DNA of 64,000 nt from Ornithinibacillus sp047228935 (GTDB lineage Bacteria; Bacillota; Bacilli; Bacillales; Amphibacillaceae), in NCBI RefSeq assembly GCF_047228935.1, contig NZ_JBFEGG010000001.1, positions 248,001 to 312,000 of the forward strand. Direction: 5' to 3'. Under the pieces are notes generated by a model. It searched no databases and was not told where the DNA came from. It was given only the letters and a program-made list of their open reading frames with translations. Below are positions 42,896-50,876 of the stretch, one piece after another. The stretch's first letter is position 1; each line of letters begins with the position of its first letter. The position numbers and the translations under genes are program-made.

Positions 42896-42901
42896 ACAAA
42901 T

Positions 42902-43774
42902 TTAGGCATTTGCTATTACTTTATCTTCTATATTAGCATCCTTTTCATAAGCAGCTTGTAACTTTCTTGTAATTTCACCAGGTTTCCCATCCTTTATAAG
43001 CTTGCCATCAACACGAATAATCGGTGTGATCTCTGAAGTGCTACTAGTTAAAAATAACTCATCCGCTTCAGCTAAATCCTTTAACGTAAAAGGTTCCTCA
43101 ATAAATGTAATGTTTAATTCTTCTACAAATCTTTCAACTGCCATCCGAACACAGCCATGTAATATATTATTAGTTGTTGGATGTGTATAAATCGTTCCAT
43201 TCTTCACTAAATAAACATTGGCAGCAGAACATTCCGTTACACGGCCTTCTTTATGCAGGATAGCCTCATAGCAGTTTTGTTCTTTTGCTTCTTGTTTTGC
43301 TAATACGTTAGGAAGTAAATTTAAACTTTTAATATAGCAGTTTTCCCAGCGTATATCACGGTGAGTAATAACACTAACGCCGTTTTTTATCGTTTCTAGA
43401 TTACGCGGAAGAGACTGAGCATAAGCATAAATATTTGGCTCAACATCTTTAGGAAAAACATGATCACGTGGTGCAGAACCCCTTGATACTTGCATATATA
43501 GCTTGCCATCTCCAGTTATATCGTTACGGGTTAGTAACTCAAGTAATAATTCTTTCATTTCTTCTTTAGATTGAGAGAGTTTAATTTTAATAGCTTCCGT
43601 CGAACGAAATAGTCTATCAATGTGTTCATCTAATAAATAGTAGGTTCCATTATAAATTCGAATTACTTCATATATACCATCTCCAAACTGTAGAGCTCGC
43701 TCTTCAATTGGAAATTGTAAACTGTCACGATGAATAAATTTTGCTTGTGATAAAATTACTGGAAATATTGACAA
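42902..43774 (-). CDS. dat: D-amino acid aminotransferase
   Basis: A 290-residue fold-type IV PLP enzyme. ERALQFGDGIYEVIRIYNG is the family start, the PLP Lys is in CYIKSLNLLPNVLAKQEA, EGRVTECSAANV follows, and LTSSTSEITPIIRVDG binds substrate carboxylate. It interconverts D-alanine and D-glutamate, feeding peptidoglycan. Start codon is TTG at 43774, supported by AAGGAGG eight bases upstream. Length is as in Bacillus Dat (about 283). It is the last gene before the tRNA-Gly region on the opposite strand. Confidence 0.92.
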   Translation of the reverse strand: MSIFPVILSQAKFIHRDSLQFPIEERALQFGDGIYEVIRIYNGTYYLLDEHIDRLFRSTEAIKIKLSQSKEEMKELLLELLTRNDITGDGKLYMQVSRGSAPRDHVFPKDVEPNIYAYAQSLPRNLETIKNGVSVITHRDIRWENCYIKSLNLLPNVLAKQEAKEQNCYEAILHKEGRVTECSAANVYLVKNGTIYTHPTTNNILHGCVRMAVERFVEELNITFIEEPFTLKDLAEADELFLTSSTSEITPIIRVDGKLIKDGKPGEITRKLQAAYEKDANIEDKVIANA

Positions 43775-43923
43775 CTAATACCCCTCCTTAGTGTTATGAT
43801 TATTTTATTACTTCCTTAATTAGTTGTAAATGATTGTTTTTTATATAATATTCGTATTGTTGAAATGGGTTAGTTTTAAAGATGCGGGGGATTTAAGATG
43901 AACCATATTTTTTAAAAATATAC

Positions 43924-43952
43924 TTGCATATTGTCGAAGAAGTTGCTATAAT
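43924..43952 (+). promoter_or_regulatory. SigA promoter of the tRNA-Gly region
   Basis: TTGCAT (43924-43929), a 17-base spacer and a perfect TATAAT (43947-43952). Transcription from about 43959 would cross both truncated tRNA-Gly copies before reaching the intact tRNA and its terminator. Confidence 0.78.
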
Positions 43953-43972
43953 AAATTTTGCATTCACAAAAC

Positions 43973-44359
43973 GAATATGCTTCCTTGAAAATATAGAAGA
44001 TGCAGGGGCATGACCGTGCGTGAAACAACAGATGAATAATAAATCTACACTTAATGCGGGTGTAGTTACGAGCAATACTTCTACCGAATCCGCTACGAGT
44101 TGCCCCGAAGAATTCACTGCTTTGAATATGCTTGTAGATGCAGGGGCATAATGGACCAGATTTGGTTTAAAATTAAAATTAAATAACAAGTCTTAACTTA
44201 ATGCGGGTGTAGTTTAATGGTAAAACTCTAGCCACGAGCGATACTTCTACCGAATAAACTGCGAGTTGCCCCGAGGAATATGCTTCCTTGAAAATACTAG
44301 AAGACGCAGGGGCATGACCGTGCGTGAAACAACAGATGAATAATAAATCTACACTTAAT
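43973..44359 (+). repeat. tRNA-Gly fragment array with repeated structured element
   Basis: Two 5' pieces of the tRNA-Gly gene occur before the complete copy: about 13 bases at 44055-44067 and about 31 bases at 44202-44232. Each is followed by related elements at about 44067-44148 and 44233-44314 sharing ACGAGC, ATACTTCTACCGAAT, GAGTTGCCCCGA and GCAGGGGCAT. The block 43974-44067 recurs almost base for base at 44276-44371. Within the second element CTTCTA, TGCCCC, TAGAAG and GGGGCA occur in crossing order, so a pseudoknot is possible. No protein gene fits. Local duplication with replacement of tRNA 3' halves is the simplest description. Confidence 0.85.
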
Positions 44360-44433
44360 GCGGGTGTAGTTTAATGGTAAAACTCTAGCCTTCCAAGCTA
44401 ATGTCGTGGGTTCGATTCCCATCACCCGCTCCA
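44360..44433 (+). tRNA. tRNA-Gly (anticodon UCC)
   Basis: A full cloverleaf: acceptor GCGGGTG/CACCCGC (7 bp), D arm GTTT...AAAC, anticodon loop CTTCCAA, T arm GTGGG TTCGATT CCCAT-type, and encoded TCCA at the 3' end. It closely matches Bacillus tRNA-Gly(UCC), except that the anticodon stem's outermost pair appears as C.A instead of T-A. Preceded by two truncated copies. Confidence 0.96.
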
Positions 44434-44445
44434 TACATATGTCCT

Positions 44446-44488
44446 AACGCAGTGTTTCGTAATAACTTACGAGATGTTGCGTTTTTAC
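44446..44488 (+). terminator. terminator after tRNA-Gly
   Basis: AACGCA...CGTAA pairs with TTACG...TGCGTT around a TAAC loop, followed by TTTTAC. Confidence 0.82.
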
Positions 44489-44577
44489 TTTTCCCACACT
44501 AAAATTCCTCAGAACACTTAACAAAACAAAATGCACATAGTATGGTTAAAATAATACATGAGAAGGGAGGCATGGAG

Positions 44578-45744
44578 ATGAATGCCGAACAACTGAAACA
44601 AGAAATTATTGAGTACAGTAAAAAAATAGGCATTGATAAGATTGGGTTTACAACAGCAGATGTGTTTAGTGAACTGAAAGAGCGGTTGAAGCGTCAACAA
44701 GAGCTCGGTTATCAGTCTGGGTTTGAGAAAGGTTCTAACGAAGAACGGACTGATCCAAGAAGGTTATTGCCAGAAGCTCAATCCATCATTTCCATTGCCA
44801 TGGCCTACCCTTCACGGATAAGTAAAGACGCTCCTAAAAGTACAAAAGAAGAACGGAGAGGTTTTTTCTGTAGAGCTTCCTGGGGCATGGATTATCATGA
44901 TGTTCTTCGCAATCGACTACAAAAACTAGAAAGCTTTATTCATGAAAAAGTAACAGATGCTGTTACAAAGGTAATGGTGGATACTGGAGAATTATCCGAT
45001 CGTGCCGTAGCCGAGCGAGCTGGAATTGGTTTTACCGGGAAAAATACTTTATTAATAACAGAAGAATTTGGATCCTTCGTTTATTTAGGAGAGCTTATTA
45101 CAAATATACCTTTTACACCAGACACACCTGTAGAAGATGGTTGTGGTGATTGCCGTAAATGTATCGATGCTTGTCCGACAGGCGCGATTGTACAAGGTGG
45201 TCAGTTAAATGCACAACGGTGTATTGCTTTTTTAACACAAACGAAGGACTTTCTTCCAGAAGAATTCCGTTCGAAACTAGGGAATCGAGTATACGGCTGT
45301 GATACATGTCAGCTAGTTTGTCCAAAAAATAAAAAAGTAGATTTTCACATTCATCCAGAGTTTGAACCAGAAGATAATGTCGCAAAGCCATTGCTTAAGC
45401 CAATGCTAACTATGTCTAATCGAGAATTTAAAGAACAGTTTGGCCATGTCTCCGGATCATGGCGTGGAAAAAAACCAATTCAACGTAACGCCATCATTGG
45501 ACTCGGGCATTATAAAGATAAAACAGCTGTGGACGAATTAATTGCGATTATGAAAAATGACCCTCGTCCTGTAATCCGGGGTACAGCCGCTTGGTCTTTA
45601 GGAAAGATAGGAACTGAAGATGCATTCCAGGCGATAACAGATGCGATGGAAAAGGAAAACGACACAAACGTCCTCTTTGAAATGGAAAAGGGTCTGGCAT
45701 TTCGGGAAACACAATTAACGAAAGATGTACAGGTGGAAAACTAG
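44578..45744 (+). CDS. queG: epoxyqueuosine reductase QueG
   Basis: ATG 44578 is preferred (AGAAGGGAGG seven bases upstream); 388 residues. Reduces epoxyqueuosine to queuosine at tRNA position 34, using cobalamin and two [4Fe-4S] clusters. The eight cluster cysteines are all present: 189, 192, 195, 199, 215, 241, 244, 248 (CGDCRKCIDACP and CDTCQLVCP). The upstream part is the DUF1730/cobalamin-binding region; the C-terminal 80 residues are HEAT repeats (VDELIAIMKNDPRPVIRGTAAWSLG), as in the Bacillus YhbA type. Followed by an amidase and trmL as in Bacillus subtilis. Confidence 0.95.
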   Translation: MNAEQLKQEIIEYSKKIGIDKIGFTTADVFSELKERLKRQQELGYQSGFEKGSNEERTDPRRLLPEAQSIISIAMAYPSRISKDAPKSTKEERRGFFCRASWGMDYHDVLRNRLQKLESFIHEKVTDAVTKVMVDTGELSDRAVAERAGIGFTGKNTLLITEEFGSFVYLGELITNIPFTPDTPVEDGCGDCRKCIDACPTGAIVQGGQLNAQRCIAFLTQTKDFLPEEFRSKLGNRVYGCDTCQLVCPKNKKVDFHIHPEFEPEDNVAKPLLKPMLTMSNREFKEQFGHVSGSWRGKKPIQRNAIIGLGHYKDKTAVDELIAIMKNDPRPVIRGTAAWSLGKIGTEDAFQAITDAMEKENDTNVLFEMEKGLAFRETQLTKDVQVEN

Positions 45745-45816
45745 TTGGCTATTATGTTGGACTAGATAAAGAAGAATTTTAAATGAAACATAAAAATAGT
45801 TATCTTAAAGACATGC

Positions 45817-45848
45817 AATCCCTCCATATAATCAATAGTGGAGGGATT
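45817..45848 (+). promoter_or_regulatory. SD-sequestering hairpin with internal TATAAT
   Basis: AATCCCTCCA (45817-45826) and TGGAGGGATT (45839-45848) form a perfect 10-bp stem that buries the SD of the amidase gene. The 12-base loop holds TATAAT at 45827-45832; a transcript starting about seven bases later would contain the SD but not the blocking arm. Confidence 0.65.
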
Positions 45849-45852
45849 CTTC

Positions 45853-46698
45853 ATGAAGATACTTACACAATTTTGGCAAGAACTATTTGAATCCAATCAA
45901 TTTAATAGTGATTGGTTAGAAAGACAAAGGATATTATACGAGAAGCGTGATTTGAAAATAGTCAGAGTTAATGGAAAAGGTCACATTTATCAAAGGATGA
46001 AATATGACCAAGAGGAAAAAATATACTATCATCTACACTTATCCATGCTTCTAAAAAAAGGAAATTATTTTATTCGGGAAGAACGAACGATTCCTTATGA
46101 GTTCATTTTAAAAGATGGAGAAATCGTAAATCACAAACTGACAGAGGTAAGAGAACAAGAGGAACTATCTGGAAAATTAGAACCGGATTCAGGGCAAAGT
46201 GAAAATGGGGAACGGTTTGTATATGACCGATTAGCTGCTGTACAATATGCTGAACGATGGTGGAATAGTTATAATCCTGCGTATCGTAAATTTGACGTAG
46301 ACTGTACTAATTATGTTTCCCAATGTTTACGTGCAGGTGGGGCACCGATGCGTGGAGCACCCAATCGAAATCAAGGTTGGTGGTATTCGGGGAATAATTG
46401 GAGTTATAGCTGGGCTGTTGCTCACTCCTTAAGATGGTATCTATCAGGATCTACCCAAGGATTGAAGGGGAGAGAAGTTGATTCTGCTAGCGAACTTCAA
46501 CCTGGCGACGTAATCTGTTATGACTTTGAAGGAGACGGAAGATGGAATCATACTACTATTGTTGTCGGAAAGGATACTGATGGCATGCCTTTAGTAAACG
46601 CACACACACAAAACAGCAGACAACGCTATTGGTCGTATGAAGACTCAAGTGCCTATACACCTAATATAAAGTATAAGTTTTTCCACATCGGCGATTAG
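45853..46698 (+). CDS. amidase-domain protein, YhbB-like
   Basis: A 281-residue protein whose C-terminal half is the amidase_6 domain: Cys in DVDCTNYVSQCLRAGG (NlpC/P60-like nucleophile and helix), the WNHTTIVVG strand carrying the His, and a final polar residue in NAHTQNS. The N-terminal half is beta-rich and unassigned. No signal peptide is visible. By synteny with Bacillus subtilis yhbB it lies between queG and trmL. A wall-peptide or spore-linked substrate is possible but unproven. Confidence 0.85.
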   Translation: MKILTQFWQELFESNQFNSDWLERQRILYEKRDLKIVRVNGKGHIYQRMKYDQEEKIYYHLHLSMLLKKGNYFIREERTIPYEFILKDGEIVNHKLTEVREQEELSGKLEPDSGQSENGERFVYDRLAAVQYAERWWNSYNPAYRKFDVDCTNYVSQCLRAGGAPMRGAPNRNQGWWYSGNNWSYSWAVAHSLRWYLSGSTQGLKGREVDSASELQPGDVICYDFEGDGRWNHTTIVVGKDTDGMPLVNAHTQNSRQRYWSYEDSSAYTPNIKYKFFHIGD

Positions 46699-46751
46699 TG
46701 GTATAATGTGAAATTGTTAGTGCAAAGGAATATAGCAAGGAGAAATGAATT

Positions 46752-47225
46752 GTGAGTTTACATGTCGTATTATTTGAACCAGAAATTCCAGCTAATACAG
46801 GAAACATTGGTAGAACATGCTTAGCAACAGATACAAAATTACATCTCATTCATCCACTTGGGTTTTCAACAGATGAAAAAGCTGTTCGCCGGGCTGGATT
46901 AGATTATTGGCAAAACGTTGATATGGAAGAATATAACTCGATTTTTGATTTATATGATAAATATCCAGATGGGAAGTTCTATTATATAGAAAATTTCGGT
47001 ACAAAACATTACACCGATTATGATTATAGTAATTCTGATGAAGATATTTTCTTTGTATTTGGTAAAGAATCGACTGGTTTTCCTAAGGAATTATTAGTGG
47101 GGAAAGAAGAACAGTGTCTTCGCATCCATATGAATGATAAGGTCCGTTCATTAAATCTTTCTAACACTGCAGCAATCATCATTTATGAAGCCTTAAGACA
47201 ACAAGGTTTTCCAAATTTAACATAA
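46752..47225 (+). CDS. trmL: tRNA (cytidine/uridine-34-2'-O)-methyltransferase TrmL
   Basis: A 157-residue SPOUT methyltransferase with GTG start (AAGGAGA nine bases upstream). FEPEIPANTGNIGRTC at residues 8-23, FGKESTGFPKELL, and RSLNLSNTAAIIIYEALRQ form the trefoil knot that binds SAM. It methylates the 2'-O of nucleotide 34 in tRNA-Leu isoacceptors. Called CspR in older Bacillus annotation. Both this gene and queG modify the wobble base, and they flank the yhbB-like gene just downstream of a tRNA-Gly. Confidence 0.93.
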   Translation: MSLHVVLFEPEIPANTGNIGRTCLATDTKLHLIHPLGFSTDEKAVRRAGLDYWQNVDMEEYNSIFDLYDKYPDGKFYYIENFGTKHYTDYDYSNSDEDIFFVFGKESTGFPKELLVGKEEQCLRIHMNDKVRSLNLSNTAAIIIYEALRQQGFPNLT

Positions 47226-47232
47226 GGTTAGT

Positions 47233-47264
47233 CGCCATTCACTTTTAAGTGGGTGGCGTTTTTT
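47233..47264 (+). terminator. terminator after trmL
   Basis: CGCCATTCACTT/AAGTGGGTGGCG, 12 pairs with two G-U, followed by six T. Confidence 0.88.
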
Positions 47265-47284
47265 GATTGTTTGTGGTTTTCACT

Positions 47285-47545
47285 AATTCCTTTTTAAGGG
47301 TAGTAAAGGAAGAAAAGTTATATATGAGATTTGTATGATTCCTTTTTAATGGTTGTGAATTCAAAAAGATAATTGAGGAGTTCTATCGAGTTCCTTTTAT
47401 TGGATAAGGAAGACCAAATAGTAATAGAAGAGCTCTATTAGATCCCTTTTTTGAAGTAGTACTATAAAAATGGAATCAGAGAGTCAAACTCTAATCCCTT
47501 ATAAATTAAACAGATATAAAAAAAGTAACAGAAATATTGGGCAAT
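47285..47545 (+). repeat. degenerate tandem repeat, 52-bp period
   Basis: Units begin at 47285, 47338, 47390, 47442 and 47494 with ATTCCTTTTT-, ATTCCTTTTT-, GTTCCTTTTA-, ATCCCTTTTT- and ATCCCTTATA-like blocks, spaced 53, 52, 52 and 52 bases. The middle of each is purine-rich and most end with GAG..TCTAT. The first three or four are clear; the fifth is weak. No ORF. Confidence 0.7.
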
Positions 47546-47562
47546 GCTTCTTCATTCGACAA

Positions 47563-47592
47563 AATAAAAAACTAGCCCCAAAAGAGCTAGCT
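47563..47592 (-). terminator. weak terminator of the small peptide gene
   Basis: CTAGC/GCTAG with an A-rich loop; on the minus strand followed by TTTTTTATTTT. Confidence 0.5.
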
Positions 47593-47603
47593 TTCACAAG
47601 TTA

Positions 47604-47705
47604 TTATTGATTTTTCTTCGGTACTCCTGGTTTTGCATCATATCCAGCAGAAAAGATGGCTGCCAAAAATGTTACAGTAACGCCTAAGATTAGAGCTAAT
47701 TTCAT
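47604..47705 (-). CDS. 33-residue secreted or membrane peptide
   Basis: Preceded by AAAGGAGG at good spacing, the ORF encodes MKLALILGVTVTFLAAIFSA, a signal-peptide-like helix, then a short tail GYDAKPGVPKKNQ with two adjacent TAA stops. Both the SD strength and the hydrophobic pattern argue that it is translated. A terminator-like hairpin lies just past it. I do not recognise a family. Possibilities include a small membrane protein, a toxin-like peptide or a signalling peptide. Confidence 0.65.
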   Translation of the reverse strand: MKLALILGVTVTFLAAIFSAGYDAKPGVPKKNQ

Positions 47706-48011
47706 ATGTTAGGGCCTCCTTTGATTAATGCATATGTATAAAAATAACTTAATTATATCTGTCCTTATTATAGCGAAAAAATATCAGAATGTGAACTAAG
47801 ATTGGTTACAATTGTATGAATTGATATGAAAGAAAATTCGCAAATTTTAAAGGAAGATACAATTATCGACTAATGCGCATAACATATATTGTTTCCGCTA
47901 TGAAAATAAGGTATATTAGTTGATGTAGAATCAAGTCAGTTCTATAATAGTATTGCAATTAAAAACCGTTTTCATGCGGAGAAATGTTAACTTCTAATGG
48001 GGGTATAAGAC

Positions 48012-50876
48012 GTGGCACAAAATGACGAATCTTCACAAAGATTCTGGGGAGAGTTTCATGGTCCTAACATGGGGTATGTGGAAGAACAGTATGAGCTATA
48101 TAAAGAGGACCCTCAAGCTATTGATCAGTCTTTAAGAGAGTTATTTGATCAGTATGGAGCTCCTAATTGGTTGAGCAGTTCAACCAGCAATATACAACAA
48201 AGTTCTACAAACACATCCATAAACGATGTCAAGAAAATCACCTCAACATACAAATTAGTTGAGGCTATTCGTCGTTTCGGACATTTGGAAGCAGATATTT
48301 ACCCAGTAAGTATTAATGAGGAAAGAAAATCAGAATTACTTAATCCACAAACTTATGGGTTGACAGAAGCAGACTTGAAAGAAATTCCAGCTAATTGGAT
48401 ATGGGAAAAAGCGCCTGTTGGTATTGAAACAGCGCTAGATGTCGTTCGAGAATTACGAAAAAATTATACTGGTACCATTACATTTGAATATGATCATGTA
48501 GATAGTGAAGAAGAGCGTAATTGGTTGTCTGATTATATTGAGTCAGGGAAAGCACGCTTAAACCTATCAGACGATGAGAAAAAACAATTATTAGAGCGCT
48601 TAGCAAATGTAGAGGGGTTTGAAGGTTTCTTACAAAAAACATTTGTCGGACAGAAGCGTTTCTCCATTGAGGGACTTGAATCAATGGTTCCAATGCTTGA
48701 TCATATCGTAAAATATGCTACAGAAGATAAGGTTGAAAATATTATGATGGGTATGGCACACCGCGGTAGATTAAGTGTGTTAGCCCACGTATTAGGAAAA
48801 CCTATTGATAAAATTTTCTCTGAGTTCCATCATTCACCTAATAAGGAGTTAATACCTTCAGAAGGTTCTAGAGGAATTAACTATGGATGGACTGGAGATG
48901 TTAAATACCACTTTGGTGCGGTGAAAGATGTAAAAGATGGGGAAGAAACGAAGATTAAGATTACACTAGCACACAACCCATCTCATCTAGAGTTCGTAAA
49001 TCCTGTAGTAGAAGGGTTTGCACGTGCAGCACAGGATTACCGCTTTGAGAGTGGCTATCCTAAGCAAGATGTTTCTAAAGCAATTCCAGTATTAATTCAT
49101 GGTGATGCTGCATTTATCGGTGAGGGTGTTGTGGCTGAAACCTTGAATCTCGCAAACTTACCTGGATATAGAACTGGTGGCACATTGCACATTATCGCGA
49201 ACAACTTGCTAGGCTATACAACTGACCATGAAGATGGTCGTTCTACTCGATATGCTAGTGATTTAGCAAAAGGTTTCGAGATTCCGGTTATTCATGTTAA
49301 TGCGGATGATCCAGTTGCTTGTGTTTCTGCGATCAAACTGGCATATGACTATCGTCAGAAGTTCAACAAGGATATTTTAATAGATTTAGTTGGGTATCGC
49401 CGTTATGGTCACAATGAAATGGATGAGCCAAGAGTTACACAACCAAAACTTTATAGCATCATTGATAATCATCCAACTCCAGCGAATGTATTCGCAAAGG
49501 AATTAGTGGCAAAAGGTGCCGTATCGAAAGAAGAATTTGACCAAATGGTAGCGAGTGTAGAGGAAAATCTTAAGGCGATCTACGATGGTATGAAAGAAAC
49601 CGAAATTGCTAAAGTAGAATGTAAACCAATGCCAGATGCTCTCAATACTGATTTGGAAAAATATGAAACTGCTGTAACGATGGATGAATTAGTTGCTCTT
49701 AATGAGGAATTATTCAACCGACCTGAAGGATTTACGGAAAATAAAAAGCTTGCAAGAATTTTTAAACGTCGTAAAGAAGCTCTAAATGAAGGGAACACAA
49801 TTGACTGGGGTGCAGGGGAAGCGCTTGCTTATGCATCTATTCTTAAAGATGGTACGCCAATTCGTTTAACTGGTCAAGATTCTGAGCGTGGTACGTTTGC
49901 CCACCGTCATGCGGTGTTGAATGATGCTGTTACAAACGAGAAGTACAGTATATTCCATGGCATCGACGCAAAGGCATCATTTGATATTCGAAACAGCCCA
50001 CTATCTGAAGTAGCTGTTTTAGGATTCGAATATGGATATAGTGTTCAGGCTCCTAATACTTTAGTTTTATGGGAAGCACAGTTTGGAGACTTTGCAAACG
50101 TAGCCCAGACTATTTTTGATCAATTTATCTCAGCAGCCCGTGCAAAATGGGGCGATAAGTCTAATATGGTTATGTTGTTACCACATGGATATGAAGGTCA
50201 AGGACCAGAACATTCTAGTGCAAGATTAGAGCGTTTCTTACAAATGGCTGCAGAGAATAACTGGATTGTTGCGTATGTAACATCATCTGCTCAATTCTTC
50301 CATTTAATTCGCAGACAGGCAGCTTTACGTAATAAGGAAGAAGCGCGTCCATTAGTACTTATGACACCGAAGAGTAGTTTGCTCCGTAATCAACGTATTG
50401 CATCAGTTGCACAAGAATTTACTGAAGGAAAATTCCAGCCACTTCGCAATCAGCCAAATTTAAAAGTTAGTAAGAAAAATGCGAAACGCTTACTAATTGG
50501 TACTGGAAAAGTTATGGTTGATATAGAAGAAGCTATTGATAACTCTGATGAGAAATACGATTGGCTACGTGCAATGCGTTTAGAGCAAATTTATCCATTT
50601 CCAACTAAAGAGTTGGAAAAAGAATTAAAAGATCTTCCAAATCTTGAAGAAATTGTTTGGGTTCAAGAAGAACCAAAAAACATGGGTGCATGGGATTTTG
50701 TGGATGATTACTTAAGAGCTTTATTAAAACCAGGTCAAAACTTACGATACATTGGTCGCCCTAAGCGTTCAGCACCTGCTGTTGGTGATCCAAATGTGCA
50801 TAAATCAGAACAAGAGAGAATTATACAGCAAGCAATTAACCCGACATTAGGAGGAGATTCCAGTGAAAGAAATTAA
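48012..50876 (+). CDS. odhA: 2-oxoglutarate dehydrogenase E1
   Basis: A 954-residue thiamine-diphosphate enzyme, the E1 of the TCA-cycle 2-oxoglutarate complex. GTG start with GGGGGT upstream. WGEFHGPNMGYVE near residue 11 opens the N-terminal E1 segment; MMGMAHRGRLSVL and SHLEFVNPVVEG lie in the ThDP domain; GHNEMDEPRVTQP binds thiamine and substrate; PHGYEGQGPEHSSARLER and the C-terminal NMGAWDFV are typical. Length matches Bacillus OdhA (about 940). It overlaps odhB by 14 bases. Transcriptional control is not visible. Confidence 0.96.
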   Translation: MAQNDESSQRFWGEFHGPNMGYVEEQYELYKEDPQAIDQSLRELFDQYGAPNWLSSSTSNIQQSSTNTSINDVKKITSTYKLVEAIRRFGHLEADIYPVSINEERKSELLNPQTYGLTEADLKEIPANWIWEKAPVGIETALDVVRELRKNYTGTITFEYDHVDSEEERNWLSDYIESGKARLNLSDDEKKQLLERLANVEGFEGFLQKTFVGQKRFSIEGLESMVPMLDHIVKYATEDKVENIMMGMAHRGRLSVLAHVLGKPIDKIFSEFHHSPNKELIPSEGSRGINYGWTGDVKYHFGAVKDVKDGEETKIKITLAHNPSHLEFVNPVVEGFARAAQDYRFESGYPKQDVSKAIPVLIHGDAAFIGEGVVAETLNLANLPGYRTGGTLHIIANNLLGYTTDHEDGRSTRYASDLAKGFEIPVIHVNADDPVACVSAIKLAYDYRQKFNKDILIDLVGYRRYGHNEMDEPRVTQPKLYSIIDNHPTPANVFAKELVAKGAVSKEEFDQMVASVEENLKAIYDGMKETEIAKVECKPMPDALNTDLEKYETAVTMDELVALNEELFNRPEGFTENKKLARIFKRRKEALNEGNTIDWGAGEALAYASILKDGTPIRLTGQDSERGTFAHRHAVLNDAVTNEKYSIFHGIDAKASFDIRNSPLSEVAVLGFEYGYSVQAPNTLVLWEAQFGDFANVAQTIFDQFISAARAKWGDKSNMVMLLPHGYEGQGPEHSSARLERFLQMAAENNWIVAYVTSSAQFFHLIRRQAALRNKEEARPLVLMTPKSSLLRNQRIASVAQEFTEGKFQPLRNQPNLKVSKKNAKRLLIGTGKVMVDIEEAIDNSDEKYDWLRAMRLEQIYPFPTKELEKELKDLPNLEEIVWVQEEPKNMGAWDFVDDYLRALLKPGQNLRYIGRPKRSAPAVGDPNVHKSEQERIIQQAINPTLGGDSSERN

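Noticed and set aside
44055..44433. Integrative element attachment site at tRNA-Gly
   Set aside because: Integrases normally duplicate the 3' end of a tRNA; here only 5' fragments are repeated and no integrase gene is nearby.
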